Of a DNA stretch of 64,000 nucleotides, positions 46,588 through 56,654 are shown one piece after another. The notes beneath the pieces are model-generated. The model ran no database searches. It was not told the origin of the DNA and saw nothing but the letters and a program-made list of their open reading frames with translations. Origin of the DNA: Lanius collurio (Eukaryota > Chordata > Aves > Passeriformes > Laniidae); the NCBI GenBank assembly GCA_020086605.1, contig JACBWW010000052.1, positions 642,594 through 706,593 on the forward strand. The letters run 5' to 3'. How positions within the stretch are numbered: position 1 is the first letter of the stretch; the number at the start of each line of letters is the position of its first letter. A program made the position numbers and the translations under genes.

Positions 46588-47584
46588 AGTTCCTCCAGGG
46601 ATTCCTCCCAGTTCTTTCTAATGTGCCAACACACATCCCAGCGGACTTTTCCGGGTTATTTCCTTACTTTCTGACGATCCCATTGCCTCTTTTGTCCTTT
46701 CTCTCTCTTCTCTCTTCCACGGCCCAAACACCCCCAAAACTCAGGAACCAACTCCCTCTTTCTATAAAGCCATGCTCTGCCACTTTTGCCTTACTTTATC
46801 TACACCTTCATTGCCTTTCTCATTTGATACCAAGCTCTCTCCTCCAGCAGCTTGAACACTACCCACTCCTTCTACAATACCACTTTCTCTCACAATTAAT
46901 ACATGCACACAAAATCCAAGCTTCACAACTGTTTCCACACTAACCACAGGATTTCAAAAGGGAAATCAGCTGGAGCTATACTAGAAAAGCCTGAGGCCTG
47001 GGTGTTCTAAAAACTTTTTCCTCTAAAATACAGTCTGCCCCCCTCCAGAAAACAAGGTTAAACTCCAAATCAATGGTTTATATGATTTATACTCATTCAT
47101 TCTTTGCCAAATGCTTCATTTTTCACTGGCTGGGCCTGTCACCGGGTTCCAGAAACAGATAGAGCTCTACTCTCGTTTCATGCCTGACAGCACATCTCAT
47201 TCTCTCTCACTCACACAGAAACAAAATAACAACAGACAGAACCAAAACAGCAGTACAATAGTGCGGAGTCCAACCCCTTAAAGGTACCTTTCACAGTGGG
47301 GTCCAATCCCTTGGAGTTCAACCCCTTAAAAGTACTTTTCCTCTTGCCCAGGACTAATTTTGGGAGACCCAGTCTTCCTCGGGACTTTCAACCCACCCTC
47401 AGGGACTCAAACCCTGGACCTACAGGTAATTTTGTGTTTTAAAAGTATCAAATACCTTAATTTGGTGTAGATGGTCCTCGTCTGCCCCTGCCGTGAGCCA
47501 AAGGACAGCTGAGCTCACCCTGAAAATTCAGGGTCATGACTGGGAGGTCTGCTTACCCCTGTATCCAGCAGCTGTGCAGAGTGT
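46588..47584 (-). other. Leader of gamma-like provirus
   Basis: Non-coding stretch between primer site and gag. A direct repeat lies at 47270-47335 (CAACCCCTTAAA units with AGGTACCTTT/AAGTACTTTT). Packaging signals would be expected here but none is recognisable by eye. Confidence 0.5.
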
Positions 47585-47602
47585 ATCTCATGTAGGGTGC
47601 CA
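47585..47602 (-). other. Primer-binding site, lysine-tRNA-like
   Basis: Minus TGGCACCCTACATGAGAT shares 12 of 18 positions with the tRNA-Lys1,2 complement; most differences are G to A changes. It is two bases inside the LTR. Confidence 0.5.
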
Positions 47603-47604
47603 GT

Positions 47605-48146
47605 TGAATCGCCCCGATCCAGGCCAGGAGGCACTTCAGAGACAAGAGACAGAGAAGCGGATAGTTGCTATATTTGGTGCGCTGGGTGTGTGGAGATCAC
47701 TCCTCCAAAACACATACCAGTGATCCCTACAATACACTATTATGGGTTAAATTACGAATATTCATCACATTCCTTGGGACAGACGTGGTTATACAAATCA
47801 TTTCTCAGAAGTCATTAATATCATTAGCATATGTGCCACACATATGCGCTGTGCACTCTGGTGGTCGCACTGAAGAAGGCTCATCTTCTTCCTCGGGGGT
47901 CTTTTGATGAAGGCTAGTAGTCTTCCTCACAGTGTCCTTTTCACCTTTCTTTCTGGGGTAGGTGTAGTCCTTTGAGAAGTGAATCAGTAGTTTCTGAGAC
48001 ACTCCTTGTCCCCTTTATCTTGACAAGATTAGGGTGAATCCAACTTCTTAGGTTTGTTAATTAACATCTGCTGGCTGAACTAACATTTGCTGTCTCCCAA
48101 TAGGTAACTGTGTTTACATGATTCAGCTATTGATCAATTCTTATCA
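47605..48146 (-). mobile_element. 5' LTR of gamma-like provirus
   Basis: 542 bp, plus-strand TGAATCGCCCC...ATTCTTATCA, pairing with 39241-39775. Confidence 0.9.
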
Positions 48147-48150
48147 TATG

Positions 48151-48726
48151 TGAACTAGTTTGAAAACAAAGCAGTGGGAGGCACCAAGTCAGAATAACAA
48201 TTTAATAAGGAAGTTAAAGAAGAAGGGAAAGAATCCAAAACCACTAATTTAAACTGACAGAGTCGGGATACAAACCTGACACCCTGTTAGTCAGGGTGGT
48301 AGTAGTAGTCCAATGAAGTGGTGGCTGCAGTCCTCTTGAAGTGGTGAATGTGGTCCTGTTGAAGTGGTGATCCTGTAGAAAAGGTCTGCTCCTCCATAGA
48401 AGGTCCAGCAGTGACTGTGTAGTTCCTGTCCTCTGGGAATCCACTGGAAAGGTGTCTGTGGTGTTCAGAATCTCTGATTATATGCAGGATGGAATGCTCG
48501 GTTCCTCTTCCTGGGTGGAAGATCTCACAATAGGATAATGAGTCATGAAGCCAGGTGTTGATGGGCCATTAACAGAAAGATAGTCCGGGGGGAGTTGTCT
48601 CTGAGTCATGCGGCAGAGCATTGATGGGCCATTAACAGAATGATAAGGAGGAACCCAGGAAAACACTGCCCACCTGGATTCAACAGCTCATGAGGATGGT
48701 AATAGAATACACTGCAACCCAGGACA
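48151..48726 (-). mobile_element. 3' LTR of ERVL provirus
   Basis: 576 bp. It contains two copies of GATGGGCCATTAACAGAA (about 48559 and 48622) with 46 bp between; the 5' LTR has one. AGAATAAGGGGTGGATAA (minus, 48727-48744) next to it is the polypurine tract. Confidence 0.9.
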
Positions 48727-48888
48727 TTATCCACCCCTTATTCTATTGCCGTCTACATCATCTCAAATCAATACCTTCCTTAAACTCTACACAGACACTC
48801 GTACAAAGAAACCCTACACACAGTTTTCGCTTAAGATTAGGTCTCCTTGTGGTACACAACAGGTTTCTCCATCCTTCTGCATTACTCA

Positions 48889-49951
48889 CTAAGTGTAACC
48901 AAGTCCTTGAGCAAAGACAATCCCACAGATGGCTTTGGCTTTGCCTGAAGTGGGATTAATCCAAACAGTCTTTCTTAAAATACCTCTCATGTCTACCACA
49001 GGGACTCTTATCTCCCTTGACTGTGTGCAAGGGTTCAGACTCGGCGGAACTGGCTCAACTGATGGATCCACGGGTATTGACAATCCAGGTGGCCTTTGCT
49101 AAATTAGCTTCCCAGTTTTTGAAGGTCTCCCCACCAAGTGCCTTCAGGGTGGTTTTAAGTAGTCCATTGCAGCGTTCAACTTTCCCGGCAGCTGGTGCAT
49201 GATAAGGGATATGATATATCTATTCTATACCGTGTTCTCTGGCCCAGCTGTTTATGAGGCTGTTCTTAAAATGAGTCCCGTTGTCTGACTTGATTCTCTC
49301 GGGGTGCCATGTCTCCACAGGACTTGCTTTTCCAGGCCCAAGATGGTGTTCCGGGCAGTAGCGTGAGGCACAGGGTAGGTCTCCAGCCATCCAGTGGTTG
49401 CTTCCACCATGGTCAGCACATAGCGCTTGCCTTGGTGGGTTTGGGGAAGGGTGATGTAGTCAACTTGCCAGGCTTCTCCATACCTATACTTCAACCATTG
49501 TCCACCGTACCACAGAGGCTTCACCACTTGGCCTGTTTGATTGCAGCACAAGTCTCACAACTGTGGATGACCTGTGAGATGCTGTCCATAGTAAGGTCCA
49601 CTCCTTGGTCACGGGCCCATTGGTATGTTGCATTTCTCCCTGATGACCAGAGGCATCATGGGCCCAACGAGCTAGGAATAATTCTCCCTTGTATTGCCAG
49701 TCTAAATCTACCTGTGATACTTTCACCTTGGCAGCCTGGTCTACTTGCTCATTGTTGCGATGTTCTTCATTGGCCCAACTCTTGGATACGTGCGCATCCA
49801 CATGTCGAACTTTCATGGTCACCCTCTTTACTCGGGTGGCAATGTCCTGCCAAATCTCAGCAGCCCAGATGGCTTTCCCTCTGCGCTGCCAGTTGGTCTT
49901 TCTCCAGCAATCCAACCACCCCCACAGAGCATTAGCTACCATCCACGAGTC
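48889..49951 (-). pseudogene. pol: RNase H end and integrase (ERVL)
   Basis: 49942-49484 has the end of RNase H (VKRVTMKVRHVDAHVSKSWA) and the integrase zinc region (WAHDASGHQGEMQ). 49551-49252 has the core, GEAWQVDYITLPQTHQGKRY with the first catalytic Asp, and TMVEATTGWLETYPVPHATA. After frame changes, the second Asp region (near 49290) and Glu region follow, and 49083-48889 ends the C-terminal domain with VVDMRGILRKTVWINPTSGK. Three frames are used, so it is dead. Confidence 0.85.
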
Positions 49952-50068
49952 AGTGTAGAGATAGAGCCTCTACCACTTCTCCCATTTGGCAATATACAAA
50001 GCCAGCTGGACAGCTTTAAGCTCTGCTACCTGACTGGATCCACCTTGTCCCTCTGTAGCTTGTGCAAC

Positions 50069-50800
50069 TCATTGCATGGGACGCCACACTGCAGTTTTCC
50101 ATTTCCAGTTAGCATCTACGATTCGGCAGGAACCATCAGTGAAGAGGGCATAGCATCTTTCAGTCTCCGGTAGCTCATTATATGGTGGAATTTCCTCAGC
50201 ACGGGTGACTTCTTCTTCTTCTTCTTCAGATAATATAAAAGTTTCACCTTCAGGCCGGTTTGCTATAATTTCCAGAATCCCAGGGTGATTTGGGTTTCCA
50301 ATACGGGCACGCTGCGTGATGAGGGTGATCCATTTACTCCATGTGGTGTCAGTGGCATGATGCGTGGAAGGAACCTTTCCTTTAAACAACCAACCCAGCA
50401 CTGGCAGTCGGGCTTCCAGAAGCAGCTGTGCTTCAGTGCCAATTACTTCTGAAGCAGCTTGAACTCCTTCATAGGCGGCTAAGATTTCCTTCTCTGTGAG
50501 AGTGTAGTTGGCTTCAGAACCTCTGTAGCTTTGACTCCAGAATCCCAGTGGTTGACCCCAAGTCTCACCAGGCACCTTCTGACAAAGGCTCCAGGACAGA
50601 CCCTTGTTCCCGGCTGCAGAGTAGAGCATGTTCTTCACCTGGGGTCCTGTCCTGACTGGGCCAAGGGCCACCACGTGAGCGATTTCCTGTTTGATCTGAG
50701 CAAAGGCTTGCTGCTGTTCAGGGCCCCAGTGGAAATCCTTCTTCTTGCGGGTGACCAGGTAGAGAGGGCTCATGATCTGGCTGTATTCAGGAATGTGCAT
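50069..50800 (-). pseudogene. pol: RT thumb/connection and RNase H start (ERVL)
   Basis: Open for 243 codons. MHIPEYSQIMSPLYLVTRKK and WGPEQQQAFAQIKQEIAHV are the RT connection, EANYTLTEKEILAAYEGVQA follows, and CYALFTDGSCRIVDANWKW holds the RNase H Asp in TDGS. An acidic EEEEEEV run comes before it. A frameshift at about 50830 separates it from the fingers/palm. Confidence 0.85.
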
Positions 50801-50839
50801 TCTCCAGAAACCTATGGCACCTAGGAAAGCTTGTGTTTT

Positions 50840-51999
50840 CTTCTGTTGGTCAGTGGAGACATTGCTGTGATCTTATTGATGACCTCGGTGGGAATGTGGC
50901 GCCATCATCTTGCCACTTTACTCCCAGGAACTGGATCTCTTGGGCAGGTCCCCTGACTTTGCTCTTTTTGATGGCGAAGCCGGCTTCCAGGAGAATCTGG
51001 ATGATGTTTTCTCCTTTTTCAAATACTTCTACTGCTCTGTTCCCCCACACAATGATGTCATCGATGTACTGCAGATGTTCTGGAGCTTAACCCTTCTCCA
51101 ATGCAGTCTGGATTAGTCCATGGCTGATGGTGGGACTGTGCTTCCACCCCTGGGGCAGTCAGTTTCAGGTGTACTGCACGCCCCTCCAGGTGAAGGCAAA
51201 CTGTGGCCTGCACTCTTCTGCCAAAGGAATGGAGAAGAAAGCATTGGCAATATCAATGGTTGCGTACCACTTTGCTGACTTGGACTCCAGCTCGTACTGG
51301 AGCTCCAGCATATCTGGCACAGCAGCACTCAGTGATGGCGTGACCTCATTCAGGCCACGGTAATCCACCGTCAGTCTCCATTCTCCACTGGACTTAAGCA
51401 CTGGCCATATATGGTCGTTGAAGGGTGAAGGGGTCTTGCTGACCACCCCTCGGCTCTCCAGTTTATGAATCATCTCATGGACAGGAAGCACAGAGTCTCT
51501 GTTGGTGCGGTATTGCTGACAGTGCACTGTTGCTCTGGCGATTGGTACCTGTTGTTCTTCAACACTCAGCAGTCCCACAGCAGAGGGGTCATCTGAGAGA
51601 CCAGGCAGGGTACTCAATTGTCTGATATCCTCTGTCTCTACAGCAGCTATCCCAAAAGCCCAACGATGTCCTTTTGGGTCTTTGAAATATCCATTTCTGA
51701 GGTAGTCTATGCTGAGGGTGTACGGGGACTCTGGGCCAGTCACGATGGGGTGTTTCTGCCACTCATTCCCAGTTAAACTCACTTCAGCTTCTAGTACAGT
51801 CAGCTGCTGGGATCCTCCTGTCACCCTAGAAATAGAAATGGGTTCAGCTCCCACATATCTTGATGGCATCAGAGTGCACTGAGTGCCGGTGTCAACCAAA
51901 GCCATGTATTTTTGTGGGTCAGATGTGCCAGGCCATTGGATCCACACAGTCCAAAAGACCCAATGGTCCCTCTCCTCTACTTGGCTAGAGGCAGGGCCC
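50840..51999 (-). pseudogene. pol: Protease and RT fingers/palm (ERVL)
   Basis: 51947-51165 is open for 260 codons. ALVDTGTQCTLMPSRYVG is the protease active site (Asp-Thr-Gly present) and SPFNDHIWPVLKSSGEWRLT plus WYATIDIANAFFSIPLAEE are RT. It continues in 51164-50850 with LQYIDDIIVWG, the catalytic box in YIDD form, and FEKGENIIQILLEAGFAIK. No dUTPase is seen. It is in the same frame as gag, separated by a TAG at about 52004-52002. Confidence 0.85.
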
Positions 52000-52001
52000 C
52001 T

Positions 52002-53303
52002 CTAATCCTGGTCATGGTGCACGTTGCTCCCTTCCGCTGAATATGCTCCTGAGGTCCCTTCAAGAGGATCGGTCATATTATCACTCCTATACCGTCTGGA
52101 GTTCTGCACACGAGAGACTGGAGCAGCGTTGACTCTAGATGAGCTTCTTGTGGTAGTTGTCCCTCTTTTTAGTTCACGTACTGGGTTGCTAAGGAGGAGG
52201 TGGGTTTTCTGTCCCACTTACTCATGTCTTCTCCATGTTCCTGAAGAAAAAAAGAGATTACCTCGTAGAGTGTATCCTCTTTCCCTCATTGGGGGATGCC
52301 TGCTCCTAATGGCAGAGACTCTTGTTGGTTCTGGTGAGACATGGTAGATCTCTTCTTTAAGTTGTTTTTTCAGTTTCTGATGGCCCTCTTCAATCAAGCT
52401 CCGGACTTGCTCAGCCAGCTTTGTTTCTACAGATGAGACGTGGGTGCAAAATGGGGCTGTGACAATGTCCTCATAAATCCTCAGTTTGTTGACCAAGACA
52501 CCCACCCTGTCCTCGCCTTCCCTCCATCGCAGCATTGCCAGGTAAATGGAGTACATCTCTGGTCCAAGACGTGCAAATCTCAGCCACATCTGTGATGTGC
52601 ACTGGACACCATCCAGGCTCTTAGGAAATCTCTCGTCTTACGAAGAAATGATTTCCAGCACAGCCAATTCCCTTAAGCATCGGATACCTTGTTCCATTGT
52701 GCTCCATTTTCCTTGGTGCACCTGGAGGTCTTCTTTACACAGGTACCTGTCCTTTACATTCATCAGCAATCGCCACCAGAGGCTGAGAGTTTCTTGGGTT
52801 CTCACGATCCCCTGGTCAATGACCACATCCCGGTACAGAGATCCCAGTTTCCTGGCCTAACTTCCGTCCAGGATGGTGTCATTGGCCGCAGCGTCCCAGA
52901 TGCGGAGCAGCCAGCTCAGGATGGACTCTTTCGTCTGATGGGTGAATTCCCTCTGCAGGTCACGCAGCTCACCCAGGGATAGTGACCGAATGATGATCTC
53001 GGGCTCTGTCTCTTCTGCTGGGTGTGAAGGTCCTGCTGCTTCCTCATCAGTCACTTTGCGGACTGATTTGCTTTTTGATTTCTTCTTCTGAACTGGGGCA
53101 ACTGCTACCGGTTTAGGCTGTTCTGGTTCAGTGATGGTTTGCGAGGAGACGGTGATGGTGCTTTTGGTTTCTTTCTCTTCTGTGTCCATCTGCATAGATA
53201 TGGATGCTGTCGTTTTGTGTTTGCTTTCTTTCTCCTCTATGACAGTCTGTGTAGAGATGGACATTGTGGCTTTGCTTTTGGTTTCTTTCTCCTCTGTGAT
53301 TGT
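52002..53303 (-). pseudogene. gag: Gag, C-terminal two-thirds (ERVL)
   Basis: Same frame as 53855-53304 and as the protease/RT, with extra stops. It begins with tandem units around EEKETKSK/EEKESKHK (53120-53345), then a basic KKKSKSKSVRKV, a helical part (SLGELRDLQREFTHQTKESI, RDVVIDQGIVRTQETLSLWW), and a capsid-like block (WLRFARLGPEMYSIYLAMLR, SVETKLAEQVRSLIEEG). No zinc knuckle is seen; an Arg/Ser-rich end (RGTTTTRSSSRVNAAPVSRV) may replace it. The capsid call rests on position and helical style. Confidence 0.65.
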
Positions 53304-53855
53304 CTACGTAGACATGGATGCTATTGCTTTGCCTTTGTTTTCTTTCTTATTTGTGACAGTCTGTATGGTGTTAGTTGCTTTGCTCCTTTTTTCCTCCTCA
53401 TCAAGCAGACGTTGCACTACACCAAGTAGTGTTTTGTTTCTAAGCATGGTGTATGCAATGCAGACCATAGAGGAAAAAGACAACAGAACTGACAAAAAGA
53501 TTATGCAATCTTTAACATCCAGAGGGAACTCAGTATTTTCAAAAACTGCTGTGCCTGGCCTGAAAGGCTGGAAGAAACTACTCTCTACTCTTCCCACCAG
53601 GGGCTGGGTGCAATTGTTGAGGATATCCCAGACATAGCAGCCCAAACTGGGACAGCCAAACAAAACTGAGTATATATTCCAAATGGTATTCATTGCCTCA
53701 CAGGTTATTATGCTATAGACATAATGAACAAATAAAGCAATTCTCATACCATTCCCTGGTTTTAACAGGAGCAATACAACAGGCAGGTAGTTCCCCATGT
53801 GAGGGGAAAAACAGAGAGCAAGATACAGTACCCATACAGAAAAACTAAGCACCAT
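53304..53855 (-). pseudogene. gag: Hydrophobic, multi-pass N-terminus of the ERVL gag frame
   Basis: From ATG 53855 the frame is open for 183 codons. Hydrophobic stretches lie at about residues 2-17 (VLSFSVWVLYLALCF), 22-33 (NYLPVVLLLLKP), 39-65 (IALFVHYVYSIITCEA...) and 118-140 (IIFLSVLLSFSSMVCIAYTM), with several Cys residues between. This would be membrane-embedded, unlike a normal soluble Gag matrix. It runs into a Lys/Glu-rich repeat. It is the first ATG after the primer site, about 60 bp in. Function unknown. Confidence 0.65.
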
Positions 53856-53909
53856 GGTGAATGAGTTTCTGTTAATTCAAAATTGTAATTCTGATTTTCT
53901 CACAGAGCA

Positions 53910-53929
53910 AGCCTTACATTGGGTGCCAA
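53910..53929 (-). other. Primer-binding site, lysine-tRNA-like (ERVL)
   Basis: Minus TGGCACCCAATGTAAGGC agrees with the tRNA-Lys1,2 complement at about 14 of 18 positions. It is a few bases from the 5' LTR. Confidence 0.65.
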
Positions 53930-53933
53930 AATA

Positions 53934-54446
53934 TGTACTAGTTTGAAAACAAAGCAGTGGGAGGCACCAAGTCAGAATAACAATTTAATAAGGAAGTTAA
54001 AGAAGAAGGGAAAGAATCCAAAACCACTAATTTAAACTGACAGAGTCGGGATACAAACCTGACACCCTGTTAGTCAGGGTGGTAGTAGTAGTCCAATGAA
54101 GTGGTGGCTGCAGTCCTCTTGAAGTGGTGAATGTGGTCCTGTTGAAGTGGTGATCCTGTAGAAAAGGTCTGCTCCTCCATAGAAGGTCCAGCAGTGACTG
54201 TGTAGTTCCTGTCCTCTGGGAATCCACTGGAAAGGTGTCTGTGGTGTTCAGAATCTCTGATTATATGCAGGATGGAATGCTCGGTTCCTCTTCCTGGGTG
54301 GAAGATCTCACAATAGGATAATGAGTCATGAAGCCAGGTGTTGATGGGCCATTAACAGAATGATAGGGAGGAACCCAGGAAAACACTGCCCACCTGGATT
54401 CAACAGCTCATGAGGATGGTAATAGAATACACTGCAACCCAGGTCA
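53934..54446 (-). mobile_element. 5' LTR of ERVL provirus
   Basis: 513 bp from TGTACTAGTTTG to CCCAGGTCA on plus; 63 bp shorter than the 3' LTR. Confidence 0.9.
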
Positions 54447-54451
54447 ATATG

Positions 54452-55898
54452 GCTGAAATATTTTCTCACAAATGCATTTATTTTCAGTACTGAGAAAAAA
54501 AAGGTATAGTTTCCTGAAGGTTTAACTTCTTTGCCAGATATAAAGAAATGTTTTCATCCCTCAAACACTAAGATTTATTCTTAGTGTTGAGAAGGAACAC
54601 TAAGTGATGTGGTTTTTTGTATTTTGCTTTCGGAGGCAGATGGCAAAATTGGTGAAGTGATAGATGAAGAAAAGGTGTCAGAATACAAATATGAAGATTG
54701 CATGTGGTGCACTTTGAAATTTTCTTAATCTGAGTAGACTGAGATCAGATATTCCATTAAAATTATAGTTCAAAGACATTCTCTTTACAATTCTTTTTGT
54801 TTGATATCCCTGCAAGTTTATTGGAAAACAACCACTGGAAGCTACCTGCAACTCAGTCATTTTCTTTTATCTTGCTGTTCCCATCTTATTTCAGAAACAA
54901 TCACAGCTGATAAGTGTCCTATGAAATGTGATCATGCTTTCTTCCAGCTGTTACTATGGCTTTAAGGGAATCAGTGACCAGTATGACAAGTGGCCCATCA
55001 TATTTTGTGTTTAAGAATGTACACACAGAGTCAGAGTTATAGTTACATCATAAGCAAACATTTTCATTATTTCTAAAGCTTTTGAAGCAGATTGGCTAAG
55101 TAAAGCTTCTCTTTTGTTCCTGCACCTTGTTGCTTGGCCACTATTTGTGCTAAATCTGCCTTTTAATTCATTTTACTGCAGCCTTTTGCAGATGGTCATT
55201 TATTAGGTAATCACTTGTCTATTGAAAAGCCTAATTACTCCATGTTTGTCAGGAAGAGGCAATAGTACTACCTTTGAATACTGAATGGGCTGCAAACTAC
55301 TTTCCTGATCCGAGATATGAAAAATTTCAGAAGCTTTGCTTATTGCCAGTTAAATGAAAATAGCTAAATGAACCTACACATTCAGGGTTAAAAACAGGCA
55401 AATACTCTAATGCAAAAGAATGCAAAAGCTCTTACAGTTTACAGCTCTTACAACTTTAATACTAATACAACTTTAATACAAAAGTAAATACATTTAATAA
55501 CTTATTACTGCTGCAGTGCCTTCTGCATAGACTACTGATGCCCTCTACCGGTCCTTCCCACACTCTGAATTTTTCGATTGATAAAAGTTTCTCAGGACTC
55601 ATTTTCTGTTCCTTTTCAGAGAACGGAAAATAATTTAGCCATGATTGAGTTTTTCTATGGTTGACATCCACCAAACACATATCTGCAGGAAAGGAGCTTT
55701 TGTATGAGGTTTTATCTCCAAGATACATTCTTCAAGTGCTGTTTGCTTTTTCCAAATTCACAGCTGCCTTGGGAATTACTGACTACAAAGAACTCATGCA
55801 CCAATAACCTTTTTTTAAACCTTTTTTTTTTAAGCCCTTGTTAACATTTGAAAGGAAAAGCATTCAGATTTTCATGAAAAATGGCATGGAAACAAACA
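54452..55898. other. Mostly unassigned; possible exon near 55550-55690 (minus)
   Basis: The minus frame 55728-55462 is open for 88 codons. It contains a TCCTTTCCTGCAG acceptor-like site, then about 130 bases reading VDVNHRKTQSWLNYFPFSEK, and a GTAGAG donor-like site. I do not recognise the protein; chance is quite possible. The rest is AT-rich with no signal. Confidence 0.25.
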
Positions 55899-55902
55899 GC
55901 AG

Positions 55903-56650
55903 TGTTATAAATGAATTGTCAATTTCATCGGATTAATAATTTGCGCAAGCCAAATTTTTAATATAAAAACAAATAAAATTTATTTAACTCAAATTGACAA
56001 TCAAAATCAGCCACTATAAAAGAAAGCAGGGCCAAGCCTGCTTTGGGTGACACAAACACAGCTCTGACCACCAGCAGTTCAGAGAGGTAAGTGCACACCT
56101 TTGAGATGTTTGAGTCCAGTTTTTATACTGTTTTTCTTGCTCTTGGCTATGAAATCCATTGTCCTTTTCATTCTTGATGATACTCAGGTCCAGTGCTCAG
56201 TGGTACATTTAGATGTTGATGTGTCCAAGGATTCTCTTTGTGCTCTGGTTGATGGTTTCCAGTAACTCATCCCAACATATGATGATCTTTCCGAGAAATC
56301 CTTATATGATTAACAATGAGGTATCTTGAGCAATAGGTCCGTTCATTAGCAATGTCCAAGGAGCAGCAGATCCTATCTCTTGCTTCTTTCAGATGGAAAA
56401 AGATCTTTGTTGGGTAAGGTGAAATCATGGGTCTGAGGTCATCTCCTGAGCTTGCCTGCACTTCTTATGTTAATTAGTACCTTCCTTGAGCAAGATGTCA
56501 TGAGACTTGCCAAGGTGTACTCTGAACACAATTAAGTTTAAACATATATATATAATTTACAAGATATGGTTTACATTTTAGATTCCACATTAATAACTTA
56601 TTCCATTTATAGTGTTTTAATTTCTTATGAATTTTGACCCATCTACAACA
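55903..56650 (-). mobile_element. Solo LTR, 4-bp TSD GCAG
   Basis: 748 bp, TGTTATAAATGAA...CATCTACAACA, flanked by GCAG (55899-55902 and 56651-56654). TTTATT near the left end suggests minus orientation. It is the same family as 58305-59093. Confidence 0.85.
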
Positions 56651-56654
56651 GCAG

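Larger units (their letters stand above)
39241..48146 (-). mobile_element. Gamma-like (class I) provirus, gag-pol-env
   Basis: 8.9 kb with LTRs 39241-39775 and 47605-48146. Flanks are TGTG (39237-39240) and TATG (48147-48150), a 4-bp duplication with one change. The minus strand gives gag, protease, RT with a YVDD box, RNase H, integrase with a GPY-type C-terminus, and env with a CX6CC transmembrane subunit. The LTRs are almost identical (one difference in about 250 bp from 39339 by eye), so insertion is recent, yet every gene is broken. A solo LTR interrupts integrase at 41489-42072. Confidence 0.9.
48151..54446 (-). mobile_element. ERVL (class III) provirus without env
   Basis: 6.3 kb flanked by ATATG on both sides (48146-48150 and 54447-54451). 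LTRs are 48151-48726 and 53934-54446. Gag, protease, RT, RNase H and integrase follow on minus; integrase ends about 160 bp from the 3' LTR, so there is no room for env, as is usual for ERVL. RT reads QYIDDIIV and YATIDIANAFF, matching class III. Outside a 63-bp indel the LTRs look almost identical, but gag and pol carry several stops and frameshifts. The left duplication starts with the last base of the gamma-like LTR. Confidence 0.9.
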
